DNA from: an uncultured Chlorobiaceae bacterium
GTDB lineage: Bacteria; Bacteroidota; Chlorobiia; Chlorobiales; Chlorobiaceae
Length of the DNA stretch: 58,068 nucleotides
Assembly: GCA_903866255.1 (NCBI GenBank)
Contig: CAIPMW010000045.1
Location: forward strand, 1 to 58,068
Reading direction: 5' to 3'
Position 1 is the first letter of the stretch. Every line of letters starts with the position of its first letter. The position numbers were made by a program, and so were the translations under genes. Shown piece by piece: positions 36,701 through 44,900 of the stretch. The notes under the pieces were generated by a model. The model was not told where the DNA came from, did not search any database, and saw nothing but the letters and a program-made list of their open reading frames with translations.

Positions 36701-39557
36701 GTTTAACGAAGCAGTGCGGCTTCGAAGGCCAATCCTGCTCTTTATTATGGGTGAAGATCATGCGATAAAGAAGAGTGACATTGAAAAAGATCCGGAGAAG
36801 GAAGCCTGGTTAAATGCCTTCCGTGAGCGGGCGAAGAAGATGGGGCCCGATTCAGCGGTTCATCGTGTTTATGCCGAGTTCAACAGCCTTGATGAGTTCA
36901 AGGACAAGGCAGCTAAAGCCATATTCGATCTTCGATTTGTTTTTCACAAACCCGATACCGGACCTTTTGGTGGCAAGGGAACAACACAATCCGATGACAA
37001 AAAACATAAAGCTGACGCAGCGTGTTACCAGAACATCCTCAAAGAAGAGTTGGGTTACATCCGTATGCTTGGGCTTCCGGGCATTGAAAGCACTAAGGTC
37101 AACCTAAACAACGATACCTTTGTGCCTTTGCGTCTTTCTGACAGGCATGAGAGAGTTGGCCTTGTTTCAAAAGAGGGCGACCAGCAAGGGAGTGAACATG
37201 TTCTCTATCCTGATGAGATCATGAAGCAGGCTTTCCACGACCGGCGAGGTCGCCGGATGCTGCTCGTTATCGGCGACCCTGGCGCTGGCAAAACAACGTT
37301 GCTCAAGTATTATGCCCTTAGTGCGATTGAGGATTACACGAAGCTTGGCTTCAACGCTCCAGTCCATGTTTTTTACCTGCCCTTGCGTGATCTTGTCCGC
37401 GACAAGGAGGGGCGTTGCACAGAAAAGCTGCCAGCAACCCTTGCCGCCTGGTCAGAAAAACATCATCGATCTCTTGATGCAAAGGTTTTCAATGACTGGC
37501 TGAGCAATGACAGCTCGCTTGTGTTGCTTGACGGTCTTGATGAAATCAGCAATACGAATGAGAGAAGAGAGGCCTGCTGGTGGATTGATAACGCCTTCAG
37601 CGGCTTCAGCAAGGCATTTTTTGTGGTGACATCCCGGGCGACAGGATATCGCAAAGATGAAGGTATTGAGCTTGAGTCAGAGTACGAACGAGCCGATGTG
37701 CAGGACTTTACTGCGGCGCAGCAGGAGCGGTTTTTGCGAAACTGGTTCAGTGCAGCATTTCTCAAAGAGCCTTGTGAAAAAGGATTTGACGAAGAAAGGT
37801 GGCAGGAAAAGCAAAAAGCAGAGGCCGAAAAACGCACCACCACCATTGTTGCGCATCTCAAGGCAGAAAAGAACAAGGGCTTGCGTCAACTTGCTGCTAT
37901 TCCCATGATTCTGCAGATCATGGCTATTTTGTGGAAGGATAGAGACTACATGCCGGAAAGTCGTGTGAAACTTTACGAAGCCGCGCTCGATTATCTGCTT
38001 GAATTCCGCGACAAACGCAGAGATATTAAACCGCTGCTCACTGCGATTGATGCCCGACAGGTGCTTGGGCCGGTTTCGCTCTGGATGCAGGTGACGCTCA
38101 AAAAAGATGAAGCGGCAAGAGCAGATATGCACACTCAAATGCAGGAGTGGCTTGACACGCTTGATACCCCTCCAACAGCAGAAGCTTTTTGCGACTATCT
38201 GGTCAAACGAGCAGGTTTGCTGGTTGAGACAGGCGGCAAAGAGTATCTCTTCAGGCATAAATCATTTCGGGAATATCTCGCTGGTGTTCAGCTCAAGGAA
38301 GACCGCCCGTATGAGCATCTGAACACGCTGGTTGCGAATTTTGGTAATGACTGGTGGGAAGAGCCACTCCGCTTTTTTATTGCTTCGGTTGATGCCAGAG
38401 TGTTTGATGCTTTTATGGCAAAACTCTTCGATTCTCCACAAAGTGACGAAATGACGCCAAAGCAGCAGTTGTTGTTGCAAACCATCATTGAAGAGGCAAA
38501 AGGGAAAAAAATTGACGCATTGTGCAACAAACTGCTTGAACCGGCGACAACAGCCAGTCGGCAGCGGGTGATTCTTGACTGCCTCAAAGTTATCAATAAA
38601 CCGGCCTCTCTTGAAGCGTTGCTGGAGTTCCATGAGAAAAAACTTGCCAGAGAGAACAGGTACGTTGTCAATCGCACTGAGGAGGTGATTCTGGCGTTAG
38701 GAGGTCAGCCACTGCCTTCAAAAGCTGAAAAAAGTGTCAACGAAAAACCGGCATCGTTCCGTAATCCCAACGAACAGAATGCAGAGTACATCCTGATACC
38801 GGGCGGGAGCTATATCTACTCGGTGACAAAAAAGGAGGAGCATTTTGAGGATCTCTATGTTGCCAAATACATGGTAACGAATCGGCTTTACCGTTTGTTC
38901 ATTGCATCGTTGCAACAAAAAGGCTCTTCGGAGAAGTCACTCAGTGCAGAGCTTAAAACTATTGCCCAAAACAACAGTTGGGGAGAGGGTTTTGGCAACT
39001 ATATCGAAGAGGGGAAGCAAGATCTTGGCACTCTTTTTCGCTCTGCATACGATGAAAACCGAAAATTCGGCGGGGAAGATCAGCCGGTGGTTGGCATTAC
39101 CTGGTATGCCGCTCAAGCTTACTGCCTCTGGTTATCACTTTTTGAGCTCAATCAGCCGCCGTATCGCCTGCCGACCGAGATTGAGTGGGAGTGGGCTGCG
39201 GGGGGGAAGCGAGGAACCATAGCCGAGAAGGTTCGTTCATATCCCTGGAGTGACGGGAAGGGTGATCCAGGCTCAACACTGGCTAACTATGGCAAGAGTA
39301 TCGGAGCAACAACACCGGTTGGGAACTATCCCGATGGAGCTACACCTGAGGGGTTGTACGATATGGCAGGCAATGCGTGGGAGTGGATGGGGAATGAACA
39401 TGAAGAATATTCTACATCCCGTGCATGGCGCGGTGGCTCCTGGTACAGCGAAGCTGATGCTCTGCGCTGCTCCTCCCGGCTCCTCGACTATCCGTGGAAC
39501 TACTACGGCCTCAGTGTGGGTTTTCGAGTGATTCGTTCCAGTCATTCTTCCGCCTGA
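33795..39557 (+). CDS. Giant ParA/REase/NACHT/DUF4062/NACHT/FGE-lectin protein
   Basis: A 1920-residue multidomain protein. In order: ParA-like ATPase with KGGVGRS at residues 12-18; PD-(D/E)XK (Mrr-like) nuclease domain at about 300-420 (FEERVARLLRLLGY, RVDLV, VECKD); NACHT 1 with Walker A GDYGTGKST near 477 and Walker B VLLLDSFDEMG near 553; DUF4062 at about 882-1050 (FKGVMVSSTFTDLK); NACHT 2 with GDPGAGKTT near 1160 and LVLLDGLDEIS near 1242; helical repeats; and a formylglycine-generating-enzyme/C-type-lectin fold from about 1660. STAND NTPases of this kind act as sensors that oligomerise on a trigger. ATG 33795 is chosen over the longer frame from 33729 because the P-loop domain then starts normally (MTPFIVNFYSYKGG). 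The half from about 36410 has a close paralogue at 41907-45047. Confidence 0.9.
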   Translation: MTPFIVNFYSYKGGVGRSLLAANIGVLTARRGKTLLWDLDIEAPGLHNIPGLTPSRPVKEGFFEWMIAWQESGKASNKADFGKLVKLACQTPERDRLFILPAYGDNKDFAGLFQSIRWDDFLVRDLDSGLALFRGILDAFGKAGFETVLLDSRTGITDIGGLLAALLPHATVLVGNYGRQNTKGLAHVWQALYPASEGRIAARGTLAPLTRLLVASPIADELDLRAKGEEIWKEAFGLVPAEMVTIPFDQRLLFTEELYAATRPDTPVAKAYNDLERRIDKVRQQVIAENEAASRNKDSHAQGKSFEERVARLLRLLGYTVEHELLIDSNRVDLVIRKRADFGREEVYLVECKDHQAVIPKERVLVFKTWLDGPTASQMQARGMVVAPSDFSPAARSFALEQGIQALTFDELERSLFDFAPYLARIRQRYEASALAGNYVDQYLLLEKQPDEKPVPMLPHALQWVSGAGSRLWLVLGDYGTGKSTLVERFAYELARTFEDNPDGPVPIAINLCQFPNAISLESLIREHLETELRTVLNPEIVLHLLEAGRVVLLLDSFDEMGVTQAGRSVEEQFRQLAHPTANPGRNPCGNRVLITSRSHYFCDNSSARQAMLDGGKLFEADSALGKAARAFDAMRDTLAVFTQEQIAEYLHKRLGMVEGDKARRFIEERYGLQDIASTPRFLDMIVASLPDLIKQGENVSTGSLYLTYTFRCLNSIRWSQGKLNVELMRDLLERMACELWSRPRNQIHYTDIAGLLHREGGVARSLDSDQVDLELRTVSFLVRSADGSYRFSHRSFLEFFFAQALFRALQEGHFEKALTYGPINPEATTFLLDLTESAPESYDKLTEVIRTIFANPYIEGTSEFRRFLNLMQKNTSTTPLDFKGVMVSSTFTDLKAHRAALINIIDRSGFKAVMMEHDSAKSDVDVIESSLQMVQDSAAYILVISHKYGQTPVCTSRNPGKLSITELEFNEAVRLRRPILLFIMGEDHAIKKSDIEKDPEKEAWLNAFRERAKKMGPDSAVHRVYAEFNSLDEFKDKAAKAIFDLRFVFHKPDTGPFGGKGTTQSDDKKHKADAACYQNILKEELGYIRMLGLPGIESTKVNLNNDTFVPLRLSDRHERVGLVSKEGDQQGSEHVLYPDEIMKQAFHDRRGRRMLLVIGDPGAGKTTLLKYYALSAIEDYTKLGFNAPVHVFYLPLRDLVRDKEGRCTEKLPATLAAWSEKHHRSLDAKVFNDWLSNDSSLVLLDGLDEISNTNERREACWWIDNAFSGFSKAFFVVTSRATGYRKDEGIELESEYERADVQDFTAAQQERFLRNWFSAAFLKEPCEKGFDEERWQEKQKAEAEKRTTTIVAHLKAEKNKGLRQLAAIPMILQIMAILWKDRDYMPESRVKLYEAALDYLLEFRDKRRDIKPLLTAIDARQVLGPVSLWMQVTLKKDEAARADMHTQMQEWLDTLDTPPTAEAFCDYLVKRAGLLVETGGKEYLFRHKSFREYLAGVQLKEDRPYEHLNTLVANFGNDWWEEPLRFFIASVDARVFDAFMAKLFDSPQSDEMTPKQQLLLQTIIEEAKGKKIDALCNKLLEPATTASRQRVILDCLKVINKPASLEALLEFHEKKLARENRYVVNRTEEVILALGGQPLPSKAEKSVNEKPASFRNPNEQNAEYILIPGGSYIYSVTKKEEHFEDLYVAKYMVTNRLYRLFIASLQQKGSSEKSLSAELKTIAQNNSWGEGFGNYIEEGKQDLGTLFRSAYDENRKFGGEDQPVVGITWYAAQAYCLWLSLFELNQPPYRLPTEIEWEWAAGGKRGTIAEKVRSYPWSDGKGDPGSTLANYGKSIGATTPVGNYPDGATPEGLYDMAGNAWEWMGNEHEEYSTSRAWRGGSWYSEADALRCSSRLLDYPWNYYGLSVGFRVIRSSHSSA
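39435..39530 (+). other. Putative variable region of the lectin-like domain, copy 1
   Basis: This is the C-terminal FGE/C-type-lectin segment RGGSWY...GFRVIR. Against 44931-45023 it is identical over 30 nt (39453-39482) and again from 39516 for 29 nt. Between these, 39483-39515, nearly every difference changes an amino acid: L-D-Y-P-W-N-Y-Y-G-L-S here versus F-D-D-P-G-D-G-N-G-D. This is the position and appearance of a diversity-generating-retroelement variable repeat. No template repeat or reverse transcriptase lies in the window. Confidence 0.6.
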
Positions 39558-39671
39558 AAATCTGATCCTCTGATATCTGGAACTCTGAAAAAAAACCTTC
39601 GGAAAGAGGCAAACGTACAGGGTGGGATGGAAATTTTTTTTTTTTGAGGCTGGAGCTTATGGGTGCAAAAA

Positions 39672-39713
39672 AGTCTTGAACCATGATTAAAGGATTATCG
39701 GATTTCTTGATTA
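39672..39713 (+). repeat. Dispersed repeat, copy 6, before GxxExxY relic
   Basis: GTCTTGAACCATGATTAAAG followed by GATTATCGGATTTCTTGATT. Same family as the copies around the men genes. It directly abuts the start of the GxxExxY relic. Confidence 0.6.
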
Positions 39714-39862
39714 TGAGATACGAGGAGTTGACGAGAAAAGTAATTGGCACCGCTATGGAGGTGCATAAATGTCAGGGTAATTGGTTTTAGAAATTGTTTT
39801 CGAGAAAAAGCTGTATACTTTAAGAATGGTCTTGCGATTGATCAAATGATTTCATCTTGCAG
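39713..39862 (+). pseudogene. GxxExxY-family protein relic
   Basis: ATG 39713 opens a frame MRYEELTRKVIGTAMEVHKC, the typical N-terminus of GxxExxY (PD-(D/E)XK-like) proteins, which normally run to about 120-130 residues. It stops after 25 codons at a TAG. Degraded family sequence continues in a second frame (REKAVYFKNGLAIDQM). At least one frameshift and loss of the 3' half are needed to explain it. Confidence 0.7.
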
Positions 39863-39888
39863 AGAAAAGTCAAAAAATAACAGCATCA

Positions 39889-40168
39889 ATGTCTACTATT
39901 GCAATGTTTTATGGAATTATCATAAGGATTTTTTGTGCACCGACCGGGTGAACACAATCCCCCCCATGTACATGCTTACTATCAGAAATTTAAGGCGATT
40001 ATTGACATAAAAACCTGTGAATTGTCGGAAGAAAGCTTGCCTTCGAAGCAGAGAAAATTTGTTTTGGCCTGGGCCGGGATTCATCAAGAAGAACTCTTGG
40101 CTGATTGGGAACTGGCATCAAATGGTGAGCATCCTTTTGTCATAGTGCCCCTAAAACAGGAGATTGTA
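39889..40168 (+). pseudogene. DUF4160 gene with frameshift
   Basis: ATG 39889 begins MSTIAMFYGIIIRIFC, a normal DUF4160 start, but the frame then runs into a stop. The rest of the domain continues in another frame from 39935 (PGEHNPPHVHAYYQ, LPSKQRKFVLAWAGIHQEEL). The shift lies in the T-rich tract at 39929-39934. The second frame then reads straight into the DUF2442 gene without a stop. A sequencing error in the homopolymer is an alternative explanation. Confidence 0.8.
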
Positions 40169-40534
40169 ATGTATTTGTCTGTAATTGGCGTGACTCCTCT
40201 GGGCGATCATACCTTGATGCTTGAGTTTGAAAATCGTGAAAAGAGAGTTTTTGATATGTCGCCATATTTTGATACAGGAAGATTTTCTGAATTGCGAGAT
40301 CCTCTGCTTTTTCGATCAGTAGCAGTCAAGTATGATTCAATAGAATGGCCGAACCGACTGGATCTTGATCCGGAGTTTTTTGTACGAAAAAAGTGTCGCC
40401 GTTTCGGGGTAGTTAACTGCCATGGTAGCGACGACATCGCTGAAAATCTGCTGCTTCATGAGCTGCTCGTTTCGTTCGGGAAGTCGTGCTGTTATACCTG
40501 TGAAAGAAGTCGCTCAGCTTTGATATCGCTTTGA
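40169..40534 (+). CDS. DUF2442 protein with foreign C-terminal tail
   Basis: ATG 40169 has an AGGAG ribosome-binding site at 40158-40162. The DUF2442 core ([22 protein letters not shown], in two parts, then [15 protein letters not shown]) spans about 72 residues. The remaining 50 residues do not belong to the family: they include [15 protein letters not shown], which matches the end of the ParE toxin at 41494-41793. The open frame extends upstream to 39935 and so joins DUF4160 and DUF2442 in one frame. It is probably a degraded gene. Confidence 0.65.
   Translation: MYLSVIGVTPLGDHTLMLEFENREKRVFDMSPYFDTGRFSELRDPLLFRSVAVKYDSIEWPNRLDLDPEFFVRKKCRRFGVVNCHGSDDIAENLLLHELLVSFGKSCCYTCERSRSALISL
40436..40505 (+). 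pseudogene. ParE toxin 3' fragment
   Basis: TGAAAATCTGCTGCTTCATG and the following 30 bases match 41664-41715 of the intact parE gene at roughly 85 percent by eye. The encoded [15 protein letters not shown] corresponds to ENPLLRELLVSFGNS. It is fused in frame to the DUF2442 gene. It overlaps the 3' end of the minus-strand DUF2442 gene. Confidence 0.65.
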
Positions 40535-40776
40535 GTTTGCAGGATTTTATCATAGAGCGTTTCAGGCGCAATGTCGGCACCATTTGGCCATGATATGGTG
40601 CCTCCTTCAATAGCTGCTTTCCGAAAAAAGGCTATCTCCTTCAAAGGCTCAAAAACAGGGCCTGTTGAGAGATATTCGGAAAAATCAACATCGCCACTGA
40701 TGCCGTTATCAAAGATGATATGGTAAATATACCCCTCTTTGCAGGTGATACGCACAATGTCATTCATGTTCCACAT
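40492..40776 (-). CDS. DUF2442 protein, minus-strand copy
   Basis: A 94-residue DUF2442 protein with [19 protein letters not shown] and [22 protein letters not shown]. It follows a DUF4160 gene by 10 bp on the same strand. It is only distantly similar to the other two DUF2442 proteins in the window, so the pairs were probably acquired separately rather than copied locally. Confidence 0.85.
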   Translation of the reverse strand: MWNMNDIVRITCKEGYIYHIIFDNGISGDVDFSEYLSTGPVFEPLKEIAFFRKAAIEGGTISWPNGADIAPETLYDKILQTQSDIKAERLLSQV

Positions 40777-40786
40777 AGGGAAAAAA

Positions 40787-41047
40787 TCAGTCTAAAGGTT
40801 CAATCTTCTTGATTTCCTGACCTTTCATTGCCAGCATCCAGTCTGTTTCAAGTTCGGTAACTCTGAGGTCAACCCACTCTCTTACTAGTTTTACTGCTGT
40901 TTTTGAACCGAGATCACCTCGCAAAATGTTCCCCTGAAAATCAAAAACCGCTTTCTTGCCCTGAAATTCAGCATGAAAATGAGGAGGATTGTGCTCCTGA
41001 TGAAACATCCTTAAGATGATTCCGAAAAATCGGGAGATTTCAGGCAT
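40787..41047 (-). CDS. DUF4160 protein, minus-strand copy
   Basis: An 86-residue DUF4160 protein: [20 protein letters not shown] then [19 protein letters not shown]. The domain is complete. Together with the DUF2442 gene it forms an intact pair inserted between the two large NACHT genes, opposite in direction to them. Confidence 0.86.
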   Translation of the reverse strand: MPEISRFFGIILRMFHQEHNPPHFHAEFQGKKAVFDFQGNILRGDLGSKTAVKLVREWVDLRVTELETDWMLAMKGQEIKKIEPLD

Positions 41048-41209
41048 ATTCTAACTATAAACTATAAAATTAGTTATGAATAATGAGCAAAGTATGTGCA
41101 TTACATGAACTGGCTCTGCGCAGGTAAAATAGCTATTATCTGTGACAAGTGAAGCATTTGCAGATTTCCTGACAGAAACAGTATATTGTATTGCATTTGC
41201 AACGCCAAC

Positions 41210-41497
41210 ATGACTATCGCAGGACGTATGAAAAGCGCATCATTACCGTCACTCCGCGTCGAACCTGAACTTCGCCAGGCGGCTGAACAGGCTCTGCAGC
41301 AGGGGGAAACCCTCTCTTCATTCATCGAGGCATCGCTTCGGGCGAACATCGAACGTCGGCTTAGTCAGAAGGAGTTCATTGCGCGGGGACTTGCTTCGCA
41401 GGAGCGTGCCCGCAGAACCGGAGAGTATGAGGATGCTCAGGTAGTCGTGGATCAGCTTCAGAAGATGCTCCTCGAAGAAAAAAAGAAGAGGCAGTGA
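41210..41497 (+). CDS. Ribbon-helix-helix-type antitoxin
   Basis: About 95 residues. SLPSLRVEPELRQAAEQALQ followed by QGETLSSFIEASLRANIERR has the look of a ribbon-helix-helix DNA-binding domain, and the Gln/Glu-rich C-terminal tail would wrap the toxin. Its stop overlaps the ParE start by four bases, the normal antitoxin-toxin order. ATG 41228 with CAGGA upstream is an alternative start; the frame is open from TTG 41186. Confidence 0.8.
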   Translation: MTIAGRMKSASLPSLRVEPELRQAAEQALQQGETLSSFIEASLRANIERRLSQKEFIARGLASQERARRTGEYEDAQVVVDQLQKMLLEEKKKRQ

Positions 41498-41793
41498 AAT
41501 TCACTGTCCGCTTTACCCCCGATGCGAAAGATGACCTTGTCCGGCTCTATGCATTTCTTCTTGAAAAAGATTTGAAGGCTGCGGAAGAGGCGCTTGATGC
41601 ACTGTCGAAGGGATTCGACTTTTTAAGGGAATTTCCTTTCAGTTGCCGCAAAGCCCTTCCTGAAAATCCGCTGCTTCGGGAACTGCTCGTTTCATTCGGA
41701 AACTCGGGTTATGTCGCCCTTTTTGAAATTGAGGATCAAGCTACTGTAACCATTCTCGCAATACGCCACCAGCGGGAGGATGACTATTATTGA
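41494..41793 (+). CDS. RelE/ParE-family toxin
   Basis: A 99-residue RelE/ParE fold toxin: VRFTPDAKDDLVRLYAFLLE, FPFSCRKALPENPLLRELLV, GYVALFEIEDQATVTILAIR, HQREDDYY. The final pattern is typical of ParE, which poisons gyrase, although RelE-type mRNA cleavage cannot be excluded. It pairs with the upstream antitoxin. A fragment of a second copy lies at 40436-40505. Confidence 0.87.
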   Translation: MKFTVRFTPDAKDDLVRLYAFLLEKDLKAAEEALDALSKGFDFLREFPFSCRKALPENPLLRELLVSFGNSGYVALFEIEDQATVTILAIRHQREDDYY

Positions 41794-41906
41794 TTCAGGC
41801 AAGATCGGGGAATGATTTAAAAACGTTTTTTGCTGCGTGAGAAGTGAGCGGGATTAATTTTATTTTATTGACAAGTGTAAGCAGTTTATACCGTCTTCTC
41901 AATGTG

Positions 41907-44900
41907 ATGCCAAACGATACATCCACTATGCCGCGTGATTTCAAGGGAGTTATGGTTTCAAGCACCTTCACCGACCTGAAGGAGCACCGTGCTGCGCTTA
42001 TCAACATTACTCGTAGTGCGGAGTTTAAAGATGTGGCGATGGAGAATGATTCTGCTAAATCTGACGTTGATGTGATCGACTCTTCGCTTCAGATGGTGCA
42101 GGATAGTGCCGCATATATCCTTGTTATCAGCCATAAATATGGGCAGACACCGGTGTGCACAAGCCGGAATCCCGGCAAGCTTTCGATTACCGAACTTGAG
42201 TTTAACAAAGCCGTGGAGCTTCGAAGGCCCATCCTGCTCTTTATCATGGGTGATGAACATGCGATAAAGAAGAGTGACATTGAAAAAGATCCGGAGAAGG
42301 ATGCCAGGTTGAACGCATTTCGTGAACGGGCAAAGAAGATGGGGCCGGATTCGGAGGTTCATCGTGTTTATGCTGAGTTCAACAGCCTTGATGAGTTCGA
42401 GAAAAAAGCTGCTAAAGCCATATCTGATCTTCGCTTCGTTCTCCAGAAAACCGATTCTTTACCTTCATTAGGCAAGGAAACGAAGCCACCCGCTGACAAA
42501 ACACATAAAGCTTACGCAGAGCGTTACCAGACAATCCTCAAAGAGGAGTTGGGTTACATTCGTATGCTTGGGCTTCCGGGTGTTGAGAGCATCAAGGTCA
42601 ACCTGAATAACGACACCTTTGTGCCCTTGCGCCTCTCCGACAGGCAGGAGAGAGGTGGCCCTGTTTCAAAAGAGAGTGACCTGCAAGGGAGTGACCATAT
42701 TCTCTATCCTGATGAGATCATGAAGCAGGCATTCCACGACCGGAGAGGTCGCCGGATGCTGCTCGTTATCGGTGACCCTGGCGCAGGCAAAACAACGCTT
42801 CTCAAGTATTATGCCCTTTGTGCACTTGAGGATTACACGAAGCTTGGATTCAGCGCTCCAGTCAATGTCTTCTACCTGCCCTTGCGGGATCTTGTTCGCG
42901 AGGCGGGGCGTTGCACTGAAAATCTGCCAGCAGCCCTTGCCGGATGGTCAGCAAAGCATCATCAAACCATTGATGCAAAAGTTTTCAATGACTGGCTGAA
43001 CCATGACAGCTCACTGGTGTTGCTTGACGGTCTTGATGAAATCAGCACTCTTGAAGAGCGAAAAGAGGTGTGCCGCTGGATCGACCACGCCTTCAGCGGC
43101 TTCGGCAAGGCATTTTTTGTGGTCACATCACGGGCGACAGGGTATCGCAAAGATGAAGGCATTGAGCTTGCGTCAGAGTACGAACGAGCCGATGTGCAGG
43201 ACTTTACTGCGGAGCAGCAGGAACGGTTTTTGCGGAACTGGTTCATCGCAGCATTCCTGAAAGAGCCTTGTGAAAAAGGATTTGTCGAGGAGATGTGGCA
43301 GGAGAAGCAAAAAAAGGAGGCTGAAAAACGTACCACCACCATTGTTGCGCATCTCAAGGTCGAGAAGAACAAGGGGCTGCGTCAACTGGCTGCCATACCC
43401 ATGATTCTGCAGATCATGGCTATTTTGTGGAAGGAGAGGGAGTACATCCCGGAAAGCCGTGTTGAACTCTACGATGCAGCGCTCAACTATCTGCTTGAAT
43501 TTCGCGACAAACGCCGGGATATTAAACCGCTGCTCTCTGCAATTGATGCACGACAGGTGCTTGGGCCGGTTTCGCTCTGGATGCAGGAGACGCTCAAAAA
43601 AGATGAAGCTGCCAGAGCCAACATGCACACTCAAATGCAGGAATGGCTTGATACGCTTGATACCCCTCCAGCAGCAGAAGCTTTTTGCAATTATTTGGTC
43701 ACACGAGCAGGTTTGCTGGTTGAGACAGGTGACAAAGAGTACCTCTTCCGGCATAAATCATTCCGTGAATATCTCGCTGGTGTTCAGCTCAAGGAAGATC
43801 GTTATGAGCATATCACTACGCTTGTTGCAAATTTTGGTGATGACTGGTGGGAGGAACCACTCCGCTTTTTTATTGCCTTAGTTGATGCAAAAGTGTTTGA
43901 CGCATTTATGGCAAAACTCTTCGATTCGCCACAAAGTGACGAGATGACGCAAAAGAAGCAGTTGTTGCTGCAAACAATCATTGAGGAGGCTAAAGGGAAA
44001 AAAATTGATGCTCTGTGCAACAAGCTGCTTGAACCGGCGACAACAGAAAGTCGGCAGTGGGTGATTCTTGACTGCCTCAAAGCTATCAATAAACCGGCAG
44101 CTCTTGAAACATTGCTGGAGTTCAGGGATGACCAACTTGGAAAAATGAACAGGGATATGATCAGCCGGAGTGAAGAGGTTATACTTGCTCTTGGAGGTGG
44201 TCTGCCAGTTATTGATACGATTAAATTTCAGAGCAGCAAAAGCCTTCAATCGTTCCGGAATCCCAATGAGCAGGGTGCGGAGTACATCCTGGTACCGGGT
44301 GGGAGCTATATCTACTCGGTTACAGAAAAGGAAGAGCAGGTTGATGATCTCTATGTTGCCAAATATCTGGTAACGAATCGGCTTTACCGCTTGTTCATTG
44401 CATCGTTGCAGCAAAGTGGCTCTTCGGCGAAGTCATTCGGTGCAGAGCTGAAAACAATTCAAAAAAACAACAGTTGGGGAGAGGGTTTTGGTAACTATCT
44501 CGAAGAGGGCAAAAATAATCTTGCCTCACTGTTCCGGTCACGATATGATGAAGAACGAAAATTCGACGGGGAGGATCAGCCGGTGGTTGGCATTACCTGG
44601 TATGCCGCTCAAGCCTACTGTCTCTGGTTATCACTTTTTGAGCGCAATCAGCCACCGTATCGCCTTCCTACCGAGAAGGAGTGGGAGTGGGCCGCAGGGG
44701 GGAAGCGAGGAACCATAGCCGAGAAGGTTCGTCCATATCCCTGGAGTGACGGGAAGGGTGATCCAGGCCCAAAACTGGCTAACTATGGCAAGAGTATCGG
44801 AGCAACAACACCAGTTGGCAACTACCCCGGCGGGGCTACACCTGAGGGATTATACGATATGGCAGGCAATGCGTGGGAGTGGATGGAGAATGAACATGAA

